A model generated the notes under the pieces. The model saw only the letters and a program-made list of their open reading frames with translations, was not told the DNA's origin and made no database searches. A DNA stretch of 64,000 bases from Idiomarina abyssalis (GTDB lineage Bacteria > Pseudomonadota > Gammaproteobacteria > Enterobacterales > Alteromonadaceae). Shown here one piece after another: positions 25,107 to 32,875 of the stretch. Numbering within the stretch: the stretch's first letter is position 1; each line of letters starts with the position of its first letter. A program made the position numbers and the translations under genes. The stretch covers positions 62,001 to 126,000 of the forward strand of contig NZ_FPBE01000007.1 in the NCBI RefSeq assembly GCF_900116625.1, written 5' to 3'.

Positions 25107-26325
25107 TTAACTGTTGAAAAGACATTAGCCGCTTTCGAGAAGTTACTGAATACTGTTGTTGAATCGGCGTCGGCACAACTAATTGCAACTGACTACCTTC
25201 CATTTCTTCTAGTTGGTCCTCAGAAATTGCAGGCTGCAAAGTAATTAGATGCTTTCGATATACACGCTGCCCTTCCGAAAGCACCTGTCGCCATCGATCT
25301 TTGCATGTTGTCTTAGCACCCAGAATAAATAGCTTTTCCTTAGGAAAAGCAGAGTCTGCATACGCTTCATTTGAGGGCATCAAAAAGTCTGGCTTTTTCT
25401 TACCTTCGGTTCTCCCACTGCGAATGAACTCCACTTTGTTCTCCTTAAGAATACATTCAATGTGATTCTCAAAAGCATGTCCCGATCTTGATTTTCGTCG
25501 ATTCTGGACGCTTAATGAAAAACTAATAAACTGGTCGACATCATCGCCATTCTCACCAAACCCCGCTTTTAGTTGATCAGCAACACGCTTACGTTCAAAC
25601 AACTTGAAAAGGTGCTCCTCTTCACTCATCCATTCAACTAATACTTCATCAGGTTCTGACACTGGATCGCTATTACTGCCTGATAACTCCCGTGCTACAG
25701 CCGAAAATTTTCTAGTTGCTGGAAATTCTTCGCCAAACTCATTTATTAGAAAAGCCAGCTTGTCGCCGTCTTTATTTTTAGCTTGATATAACTCAACTCC
25801 AAGTTCTGATAGCAACATTTGAATCGGCAGCTCAATTCGGGCCTTTTCAATTCCAAGATCGATCAACGATGTTTCAAATTGTTGTTCAAAAGCTCCAAAT
25901 ATTGAACGTAACTGAAGCTCGGTTTCCGAATTGCTCTCACAGAAAATAAGATGAAGGCCTTTTTCTGGAGTAACTGCAATTATGAAAAAGTCACCTTCTT
26001 TAGCTAAATCAGTGACTTCATTGTCAGGATAGTACAACCGATACTCAGGCCCCCTATGCTCTTTATTTGCACGTGTGTCGTACCAACTCAACTTCGCTTC
26101 AACAGAGATAACCTCTTCATCGCTCAGGTAATACATGGTTGCCTGATAATAGAAGGTCTCTCCTTTTGATGGCTTTCCCAGATATTGAGTGATACCCGCC
26201 TTGGTCAAACCTCCGATCTCATGCTGGTTTGAACCACGACTTTTACTATTTGCACGAGTTACATCAACAGCACGAAGGTACTTTGCTGCGGCAGCAACAA
26301 AAACATCACTGACTTTTTCGAACAT
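25081..26325 (-). CDS. EcoRII-family type II restriction endonuclease
   Basis: Predicted to cut DNA at a CCWGG-type site lacking 5-methylcytosine. I use ATG 26325 (preceded by GGGGAAAAGG), giving 414 residues; a TTG at 26337 is alternative. The C-terminal third closely resembles the EcoRII catalytic domain as I recall it: QNRRKSRSGHAFE, RTEGKKKPDFLMPS, then AKTTCKDRWRQVL. This gives metal-site residues Glu286, Asp313 and Lys338. The N-terminal 150 residues differ from canonical EcoRII-N but contain NQHEIGG and EYRLYYPDN followed by GD, which may be a divergent B3-like effector domain. It is divergent from the methyltransferase. Confidence 0.9.
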   Translation of the reverse strand: MFEKVSDVFVAAAAKYLRAVDVTRANSKSRGSNQHEIGGLTKAGITQYLGKPSKGETFYYQATMYYLSDEEVISVEAKLSWYDTRANKEHRGPEYRLYYPDNEVTDLAKEGDFFIIAVTPEKGLHLIFCESNSETELQLRSIFGAFEQQFETSLIDLGIEKARIELPIQMLLSELGVELYQAKNKDGDKLAFLINEFGEEFPATRKFSAVARELSGSNSDPVSEPDEVLVEWMSEEEHLFKLFERKRVADQLKAGFGENGDDVDQFISFSLSVQNRRKSRSGHAFENHIECILKENKVEFIRSGRTEGKKKPDFLMPSNEAYADSAFPKEKLFILGAKTTCKDRWRQVLSEGQRVYRKHLITLQPAISEDQLEEMEGSQLQLVVPTPIQQQYSVTSRKRLMSFQQLISELPKQG

Positions 26326-26522
26326 CCTTTTCCCCAACAGTTACTAGTTTGAAAATTATCCTATATCACTATCTTAGTTTTCACAAAAATCGTAGCAATA
26401 CGTTATGTCACACAATCGATTAATCCAAACTTCAGGGAAACGCTTTACATCCTGTACTACTGTATGAAGCAGTATAACACTGTATAAAAGATCAGGTTTT
26501 TATTGACGGAATGGAACAAATG

Positions 26523-26539
26523 TGTGATCTTTGATCACA
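26523..26539 (+). promoter_or_regulatory. Palindromic operator candidate upstream of the methyltransferase
   Basis: The perfect inverted repeat TGTGATC-TTT-GATCACA ends 22 bases before the GTG at 26562. M.EcoRII and relatives such as M.SsoII repress their own genes through an N-terminal helix-turn-helix region, and this methyltransferase has a matching N-terminal segment. The palindrome is thus a good candidate for its autoregulatory site. Two ACTGTAT copies 20 bases apart (26459, 26479) lie further upstream in the same R-M divergent region. Confidence 0.6.
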
Positions 26540-26561
26540 GAATGTTCCCTAAGGATAGGTT

Positions 26562-27929
26562 GTGGACCAAATGAGTTTAGATATTAGTAATAAAAGTAAC
26601 GAGCTTGGCGATATCGAAATCATCTCTAAGGCTTTAGAAATCTACGACCAGACATTCCTTGCGGAATACTTAAACCAATTACCAGGCAATAAGTGTAATC
26701 GGGAAACCATTAATCGCTGGATGAAAGGCAAGGCGATTCCTAATCTCACTCACACTGAATACCTTCATATTCAAGAGCTTTTTCCAAAAGAGACGGTAAC
26801 CCCGGAAAATTGCGAATTTAAGTTTATCGATTTGTTCGCAGGTATCGGTGGAATCCGTAAGGGATTCGAGGAACAAGGCGGACTCTGTGTTTTTACCAGC
26901 GAATGGAATAAGTTTGCAGTTCGTACGTACAAAGCCAACTTCGCGTGTAATGAAAGTTACCACACCTTTAACCGTGATATCCGGGACGTAACATTGTCGG
27001 CCGATGAATCAGTGTCAGATGAAGAAGCTTACGAACATATTGATAGAACAATTCCTGATCATGATGTTTTGTTAGCCGGCTTCCCATGCCAACCGTTCTC
27101 TATAGCGGGGGTATCAAAGAAGAACTCTCTTGGCAAAAAGCATGGGTTTGAGTGCGACACGCAAGGCACACTGTTTTTTGATGTCGCGCGTATCATAGCG
27201 TCGAAACGCCCCCGGGCTTTCGTACTCGAGAACGTCAAAAACCTTAAAAGCCATGACCGCGGCAAAACTTTCAAAGTCATAATGGCAGCACTAGATGAAC
27301 TTGGATACGACGTAGCGGATGCAGACCATGTTGGTGGTAAAGACCCTAGAATTATCGATGGTCGACACTGGGTACCTCAGCACCGTGAACGTATTGTGTT
27401 AGTTGGTTTCCGACGCGACCTAGGTATCGGCAAAGGATTCTCACTAAAAAATATGCAAAAACCGCCTGTGGAAGCTCGACCCACTATCGGTGATATTCTT
27501 GAAAAAGAAGTCGATCCTAAATACACACTTACTCCTAAATTATGGGAGTACCTGTATAACTATGCGAAAAAACACAAAGAAAAAGGCAACGGATTTGGTT
27601 TTGGCTTAGTTGGCCCTGACGACGTTGCCCGAACTTTATCCGCACGATACTACAAAGACGGATCAGAAATACTGGTCGACCAAGGATGGGATTTTTCGAA
27701 AGACTTTAACAATAAAAAGAACTTAGAACACCGCCCGCGTCGACTCACACCGTTAGAGTGTTCGCGCCTCATGGGGTTTAGCACCCCACAAGGAGGGGAG
27801 TTTAAAATTCCCGTTTCTGATACTCAGGCTTATAAGCAATTTGGGAACTCGGTTGTAGTACCGGTTTTTCGGGAAGTAGCTAAAGCATTAATCGTTGAAA
27901 TATTTAAGTATCGCCGACAGGCAGCCTAA
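26562..27929 (+). CDS. dcm: DNA (cytosine-5-)-methyltransferase, Dcm/M.EcoRII type
   Basis: Methylates cytosine C5, very probably the second C of CCWGG. Length (455 residues) and motif content follow E. coli Dcm and M.EcoRII closely: DLFAGIGG (motif I, 90-97), [11 protein letters not shown] with catalytic Cys176 (motif IV), [10 protein letters not shown] (motif VI, about 223), [14 protein letters not shown] (motif VIII) and QFGNSVVVP (motif X). Residues 28-60 ([27 protein letters not shown]) form an N-terminal helix-turn-helix, in M.EcoRII used for self-repression. The start is GTG 26562 after AAGGATAGG; ATG 26571 is possible. It guards against the divergent endonuclease and perhaps the convergent SNF2/HNH operon. 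Confidence 0.94.
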   Translation: MDQMSLDISNKSNELGDIEIISKALEIYDQTFLAEYLNQLPGNKCNRETINRWMKGKAIPNLTHTEYLHIQELFPKETVTPENCEFKFIDLFAGIGGIRKGFEEQGGLCVFTSEWNKFAVRTYKANFACNESYHTFNRDIRDVTLSADESVSDEEAYEHIDRTIPDHDVLLAGFPCQPFSIAGVSKKNSLGKKHGFECDTQGTLFFDVARIIASKRPRAFVLENVKNLKSHDRGKTFKVIMAALDELGYDVADADHVGGKDPRIIDGRHWVPQHRERIVLVGFRRDLGIGKGFSLKNMQKPPVEARPTIGDILEKEVDPKYTLTPKLWEYLYNYAKKHKEKGNGFGFGLVGPDDVARTLSARYYKDGSEILVDQGWDFSKDFNNKKNLEHRPRRLTPLECSRLMGFSTPQGGEFKIPVSDTQAYKQFGNSVVVPVFREVAKALIVEIFKYRRQAA

Positions 27930-27988
27930 TATTTAAGCTTATTATATCAAGATAAGTTATTTATCATTAAAAATATGAATACAAAACC

Positions 27989-28429
27989 TTAGAAAACGGG
28001 CCTCCATCCCTTTAGAATGACTGTTTTTGGCTCACTTCGGTTTTGCTCCCGCTGTGATTCCTCTTCACCAAGAATTACGCGAATGAGGAATGTGTTTTCA
28101 TGTTTAGTAGAGGTAAATACAACTGAATCGCCCGCTTTGGCTCTCCACTTTGAAAAGAATTTCGTCATATGAGTTAATCGGTACTCATTTCTAGTACTTT
28201 TAGCGGGAGTGAATATCCTACCATTGTAATAAATGTAGCGCATTTCCCATTTCTCACCATCAGGGTCGATACATGTTAGCCACACATCAGGATTAAATTC
28301 ACGAATATCGAGTTGGGGAAAAAAATCAATAAGCTCTTGGCTTCTCTTGGGAACTACAATACCGGCTTGGTGACCGCCTGTTTCTCCAGTGTCATTTTTT
28401 GTTAGAGCTTTTTCGTACGACTTCGTCAT
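27989..28429 (-). CDS. Stand-alone EcoRII-N-like (B3-fold) DNA-binding protein
   Basis: The 146-residue protein resembles the isolated N-terminal effector/DNA-binding domain of EcoRII, without any nuclease part. Corresponding features, compared with EcoRII from memory, are NDTGETGGHQAGIVVP (12-27), REFNPD (43-48), RYIYYNGR (64-71) and the recognition-loop segment TRNEYRLT (79-86). EcoRII-N binds CCWGG, so this protein may be the sequence reader of a larger complex. Its ATG overlaps the SNF2 stop (ATGA), making it the last gene of the MORC-HNH-SNF2 operon, and it converges on the dcm gene 59 bases away. Confidence 0.82.
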   Translation of the reverse strand: MTKSYEKALTKNDTGETGGHQAGIVVPKRSQELIDFFPQLDIREFNPDVWLTCIDPDGEKWEMRYIYYNGRIFTPAKSTRNEYRLTHMTKFFSKWRAKAGDSVVFTSTKHENTFLIRVILGEEESQREQNRSEPKTVILKGWRPVF

Positions 28430-30255
28430 TTTATTCCCTCTGCTGGACTTTCCTTCAGCGCTTTTCTAAGGTCACTCTTATCATGAGAAGCAATTGCAAT
28501 TGCTTCCTCCCCAAGCTCTCTTTTCCAAAGACTCCTTTGGATCATGATTTCTTCAACAGTGTGTTGGTAAAAGAGGCGATAAATAGTAACAGGCCTTTCT
28601 TGACCTCTCCTATGAGCTCTCGCAGATGCTTGCATTTCTATAGCGGGGTTCCAATTTTGAGTATAATGAATTACTACATTAGCTGCCGTTATATTTAACC
28701 CCGAACCTGCAGCTTTGGGATTAAGAATTAAAATGGCTGAAGCTTCCGCCTTCGTAAACTGGTCTACAATTGACTGTCTCTCTTGTTGAGGGGTAGAGCC
28801 ATTGATAGAACTCCAAAAATCAACTTTAACTCCTCGCTCCGCCGCCGCCTTTTCTATTAGTTCTCCGCAGTTGTTATAAGCAACAAATACTAAAACCTTT
28901 TTTTTGCTCAAAACGGCTTCACGAATCAACTGGATACATAATTCCAGTTTTGGCGTCATTAGTGGAGAACTCTGAACAAGTGTGAGCTCTATATCATCAT
29001 CCCAGTTGGGTAGCCCGAGTTGTTTTGTTCTTAACCAAGGATGAGCACAGTACAACGCTAACTGCCCCACAGCCACTAGGTTCCCAGCAGAGCCGTACTC
29101 AGATACTGTCTCTTTTCTGATTCTTTCATATTCAGAACTACCAACTGAATCTAACTCTACTGGAAAATCCACTTCTGTTCTTGCTGGAAGATCGTTTGCA
29201 ACGTCTTTTACTCGGCGTTTTAGTAAGATGGTATCTATAACATAACTTAGATCTTTTGCGCCTTGCTCTGTATCAGGGTAAAATTCAGTAAAAGATTCTT
29301 TCGTACCTAAAATTCCCGGTATGGCAATATCAGCTAAGGACCATAGATCTACTAGTGAATTCTCTATAGGAGTACCTGTCACGGGTATAGTAAATCGCCT
29401 AGGAAGTAAACTAACAACATTTCGCCTCTTCGATTCAGGATTTTTAACTGCCTGAGCCTCATCGCAAACGACATAGCTCCAATCAACACCTCTAAACATA
29501 GCTATATCATTTACTAAAGTATCATAAGTGGTGATTACAACTTCAGATCGCATTAAATCTTTGTAAAATCCGCTTCGCTCACTCCCTCGGTGAACTTGAA
29601 GAGTCAGATTAGGAGAGAACTTGTATAATTCCCTGCTCCAATTTGCTATAAGCGTGGTGGGACAAACAATTAACGCTGGATTCTCTGGAGTAGGTCGATT
29701 TCGAAGGAAAACCGCTATAATTTGAAGTGTTTTCCCCAACCCCATTTCGTCAGCAAGAATAGCTCCTCCTAGAGTTTCTAAAGAATCGCATAGCCAAGCT
29801 ACACCACGTTCTTGATAGGGGTATAAAGTTGCGTTTAATCCCTCAGTGGGAGACGGTAACGACATTGTTGCGGAGCGAGCGTTTGCCGAGTCGGTAACTT
29901 CGGCTGATAATTCTATATCTATCCCCTCTATTCCCTCCCTTTTTAATCTAATGACATCGGGATAGCTAAGGTTCTTCTGAATCCTTTCTGGTATCACATT
30001 ATTTAGTAATTTCGGTGCGTCGTGTGGAAGTGGTTTTATCCTGTCGTTATCGAATAGCCAATTATGTTCATTACTCGAGCACGCGATAAACTGACGGTTA
30101 TTTTCTTTTTTTACTTTCGCTCCAAGAAACACACAATATTTGCCATTCTGACGATCAATGTAGAGAACAGGGTTCAAAAGTCTGTTAGAAAAGGAGTAGG
30201 GCAGTCTGCTATTACCAAATAGTCGATAATCTCTCGGAAGTTGATTTAGATTCAT
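28426..30255 (-). CDS. SNF2-family DNA translocase/helicase
   Basis: The 609-residue protein has both RecA-like lobes of an SNF2 ATPase: QERGVAWL (motif Q region, about 148), ADEMGLGKT (Walker A, 168-176), CDEAQAVKNP (motif II DEAQ, 265-268) and TGTPIEN (motif III, 293-299). The C-terminal lobe has KAAGSGLNITAANVVIHY and ARAHRRGQ (motif VI, 545-552). The first 140 residues are unrecognised. It presumably moves along double-stranded DNA using ATP. The start overlaps the HNH stop and its stop overlaps the EcoRII-N-like gene, both by 4 bases, so the three proteins are made together and may form one complex. Confidence 0.93.
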   Translation of the reverse strand: MNLNQLPRDYRLFGNSRLPYSFSNRLLNPVLYIDRQNGKYCVFLGAKVKKENNRQFIACSSNEHNWLFDNDRIKPLPHDAPKLLNNVIPERIQKNLSYPDVIRLKREGIEGIDIELSAEVTDSANARSATMSLPSPTEGLNATLYPYQERGVAWLCDSLETLGGAILADEMGLGKTLQIIAVFLRNRPTPENPALIVCPTTLIANWSRELYKFSPNLTLQVHRGSERSGFYKDLMRSEVVITTYDTLVNDIAMFRGVDWSYVVCDEAQAVKNPESKRRNVVSLLPRRFTIPVTGTPIENSLVDLWSLADIAIPGILGTKESFTEFYPDTEQGAKDLSYVIDTILLKRRVKDVANDLPARTEVDFPVELDSVGSSEYERIRKETVSEYGSAGNLVAVGQLALYCAHPWLRTKQLGLPNWDDDIELTLVQSSPLMTPKLELCIQLIREAVLSKKKVLVFVAYNNCGELIEKAAAERGVKVDFWSSINGSTPQQERQSIVDQFTKAEASAILILNPKAAGSGLNITAANVVIHYTQNWNPAIEMQASARAHRRGQERPVTIYRLFYQHTVEEIMIQRSLWKRELGEEAIAIASHDKSDLRKALKESPAEGIK

Positions 30256-31052
30256 ATCCCCATTATGCTCCGAAGTTCTTCAGGTAAAAAAGGGGGCTTA
30301 CGCTTGTGAGCCGCTCTATGACAATTTGGGCACAGCGGTATTAAATCAGTCTTGGGATCATAAGCTCGAGGGTGGCTAAGTGCGGATACAGGCTCTATAT
30401 GATGAACTTCTATTATTGACGATACAGACTCTCCATAATAGTTTTCACTGATAAAGCCACATACACCACACTTTTCTCCATGTATTGCTATACATAACAA
30501 TCGATTTCTGGGGCTTCTCTCTCGTTTTTGGCTTATTGATAAATATGTATCGCCCTCGATTTCAGCTTCTTTTTCTAAATCCTCGTATCCTATTAACTCA
30601 GCTATTGCAGCTATTAACGGGACCATCATCCACCTTATTGAGTCACGTATTTCGCCAGATGCATGTGGGTTTAAAACTTTTCTTATGACTGAAATTTCCA
30701 AGCTTGCAGAAACTAACCAATCCGAGGTCTTGAAGTTATTATTAATTCTTACTTCATAGTTGGTCTTTAACTGTTCAACAAGGGCGTGAGCAAGAGTATA
30801 GTCCTCATCAGATGCGAAATTATTTATATGCTCAACACACTCCTCCGCATACGAACCAAACTTCACAGTCACAACATGTCTTTTCAGTCCCCCTGGACGA
30901 ATAGAAAAAATTGGACCGCTGCTGCGGTTATAATTATCAAACCAGAAAGCTAATCCTCGTCGAGCCTCCATGAGGCTTTCGGAGCCCCGCATGGATGCCC
31001 CGATAGTTCTCTTAATTTCGGCCGCTATTCGTTCAATTTCTTGATAGTCCAT
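30252..31052 (-). CDS. HNH endonuclease in MORC-SNF2 operon
   Basis: The 266-residue protein ends in a zinc-supported HNH nuclease domain: Cys195-x2-Cys198, then EVHHIEPVSA with His217-His218, and LCPNCHRAAH with Cys241, Cys244, Asn243 and His249. This is the McrA-like HNH arrangement found in many restriction enzymes. The first 185 residues match no domain I know and are largely helical, with QLKTNYEVRINNNFKTSDW in the middle; they may bind a partner or DNA. Operon position between the MORC ATPase and SNF2 translocase suggests it is the DNA-cutting subunit. Confidence 0.88.
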   Translation of the reverse strand: MDYQEIERIAAEIKRTIGASMRGSESLMEARRGLAFWFDNYNRSSGPIFSIRPGGLKRHVVTVKFGSYAEECVEHINNFASDEDYTLAHALVEQLKTNYEVRINNNFKTSDWLVSASLEISVIRKVLNPHASGEIRDSIRWMMVPLIAAIAELIGYEDLEKEAEIEGDTYLSISQKRERSPRNRLLCIAIHGEKCGVCGFISENYYGESVSSIIEVHHIEPVSALSHPRAYDPKTDLIPLCPNCHRAAHKRKPPFLPEELRSIMGI

Positions 31053-31062
31053 ATCGATGCAT

Positions 31063-32703
31063 TTAATCGCTTGAAGTAGGAACTTCTATTGACCTTAAAA
31101 GTTTCCGTAAATTTGAGGATACTTCATCGCGTATATCTTCCCACATTATCGCAAGCTCTTGATCTGTATTCTTGTGCTCGGCAGCGGCGAGAGCCCAGAG
31201 AAGAAGGTCTAAGCCCTCAATAGATATCCCTGATTTTGTTTGGCTATATACTTTACTATAGAAATCATGTTGCTTGTTTAAATGCACACCAGTGGAATGG
31301 TTAGTGTCGCTAGCACTCGTTAAACAAGGCTCCCAAAGTGCTCCGTTTGGTATGCTCTCTATTGGACTTACATATAACGCATCTGGATTGGCATTGCTCT
31401 CAATCGGAGTAAGGATTTTTATGCCTTTCCCTTTATTGTTGTCGACAACCGCTGCTCCCGATCCCTCATCAACAAATGATGCTGTCACTTTCGACGTATT
31501 TTTGGTTTCGGAGATAGTTTTGTTCGAATCGCTGTGTGATATTCCGTTGGTTACTTGGGTAGCTTGTTTGCGCCTGTATCTCCGTTCCGCCTCTTTGCGA
31601 GCGGGGTTTAATAATTCTATTAGAGCTTCTTCTAATGCAGGGTCCAACAGTATTCGGCTTTTTTTAACATCGACTCTGAAAGCCTCGTCCAACTGATGGT
31701 CAAAATCAAATTCGACCCGCAACAGCGACCAGTGAGGATCATCTGAACGCCATAGACCTAAATATCCCCCGTAGTGGATTACTCGACCTTCGCGATGAAT
31801 ATAAAAACCCTGTCCTCTATTAGAAATTTTTGCATTCTTCTTCTTCTCCTCATTCGTCAGGTCTTTAGCGTGAGGTAATATCCAAGCTTTGACTGTAGCC
31901 TTATGAACACTACCGTCTTCGGTTTGTATGGGAAGAAGAGTAAGCTTATCTGGTAGAACTTGCTCTGATTTTTCCGGATAAAAAGGGTTCCAATGTTCAA
32001 CTGAAACGTCGTTAACGTTTATATCGATTGTGCGATGTTCTTTTTCTTCAGGATTAAGATACTTATGAAAAATAAGTGCACAATGTTCTATTAGTTTCGA
32101 CCTTCGATTTTTTATTGCCGTTTGTTCTCTTGTTCCTCCTGGTTCTTTATACGCTTTACTCAAAAGTCTGTCGCATCTAGACCAGACTACTAATGTTCCC
32201 GATTCACCACAAAGCTCTTCAAAAATATCTTGTTCATCTCCAGAGACTGGTTCGTCTAACATTTCCCACGAATTCGTATTAGCAACATGCTCTAAATCCC
32301 AAGTAAGCTTAAGTAATTTAGCAGAAGATTCAGTTCGAGAAATTAATGAGTATTTCAGGCATACAGAACTTGAGGCCGTTTTCAAACCTAGCCCAAATTT
32401 TCCAAGTGATGATAAATCGTCGCGAACTTTAGCTCCATACCTCATAGCATTTCGAAGTCCATCTTCATCCATACCGAATCCATCATCGCCAAAATATACA
32501 AATTTACGGCCATCAGCAGTCAAATCGATATTAATATTTATGGTAGTAGCGTTGGCAGCAATTGAATTATCGATAATATCTGCTGCTGCAGTATAAAAGT
32601 CATAGCCAGTATCCCGAAGCCCATGTATCAGGCGAGAAGGATCTGGCTCATTTACCATATTGGTTTGCTGCTCATCTTTCACTTCGCTAATTGTATCGTC
32701 CAT
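31063..32703 (-). CDS. MORC/MutL-like GHKL ATPase
   Basis: The ATG at 32703, 6 bases after AGGAAG, gives 546 residues; a TTG at 32730 is less likely. A GHKL ATP-binding fold fills the N-terminus: ADIIDNSIAA (motif N, Asp42 and Asn46), GDDGFGM (72-78) and LGKFGLGLKTAS (100-111). An S5-like second domain contains RGQGFYIHREGRVIHYGGYLG, then the lysine-rich FRVDVKKSRILLDP. The C-terminal 150 residues are unrecognised. Prokaryotic MORC/MutL-like ATPases of this type were described as components of restriction loci with DNA methyltransferases and SNF2 helicases. They may clamp or loop DNA on ATP binding. The HNH gene follows after 10 bases. Confidence 0.88.
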   Translation of the reverse strand: MDDTISEVKDEQQTNMVNEPDPSRLIHGLRDTGYDFYTAAADIIDNSIAANATTININIDLTADGRKFVYFGDDGFGMDEDGLRNAMRYGAKVRDDLSSLGKFGLGLKTASSSVCLKYSLISRTESSAKLLKLTWDLEHVANTNSWEMLDEPVSGDEQDIFEELCGESGTLVVWSRCDRLLSKAYKEPGGTREQTAIKNRRSKLIEHCALIFHKYLNPEEKEHRTIDINVNDVSVEHWNPFYPEKSEQVLPDKLTLLPIQTEDGSVHKATVKAWILPHAKDLTNEEKKKNAKISNRGQGFYIHREGRVIHYGGYLGLWRSDDPHWSLLRVEFDFDHQLDEAFRVDVKKSRILLDPALEEALIELLNPARKEAERRYRRKQATQVTNGISHSDSNKTISETKNTSKVTASFVDEGSGAAVVDNNKGKGIKILTPIESNANPDALYVSPIESIPNGALWEPCLTSASDTNHSTGVHLNKQHDFYSKVYSQTKSGISIEGLDLLLWALAAAEHKNTDQELAIMWEDIRDEVSSNLRKLLRSIEVPTSSD

Positions 32704-32758
32704 GTGTCTTCCTGTTTGTTCGGTGCGCAACTTTTTAATAAATTACTTGGTTCGTTTA

Positions 32759-32788
32759 ACTATAAATTATTTTTTTTGTAACAGTCTA
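32759..32788 (-). promoter_or_regulatory. Candidate promoter of the MORC operon
   Basis: On the minus strand TAGACT and TATAGT are separated by 18 bases within the very AT-rich 172-base gap between recD and the MORC gene, with the ATG about 55 bases downstream. No terminator is visible after recD, so read-through from recBCD is also possible. Confidence 0.4.
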
Positions 32789-32875
32789 CACATGCCTTTT
32801 TATTTAAAATTTTTTATTTCTCTCTCTCTACTAAAAGCCTAACTGCCGAAGTAAACCATGACTAATCTCAAAAAT

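Noticed and set aside
26444-26490. LexA (SOS) box in the R-M intergenic region from CTGT and CAG-like words
   Set aside because: The spacing (CTG-N7-CAG) does not fit the CTG-N10-CAG form of LexA boxes.
26523-26539. CRP-binding site from TGTGA...TCACA
   Set aside because: The half-sites are 7 bases apart, but CRP sites need 6. The perfect symmetry around a 3-base centre and location favour a methyltransferase operator.
27930-27988. Terminator between dcm and the EcoRII-N-like gene
   Set aside because: The AAGCTTAT/ATAAGTT arms pair imperfectly and there is no proper T-run, so no convincing hairpin terminator was called.
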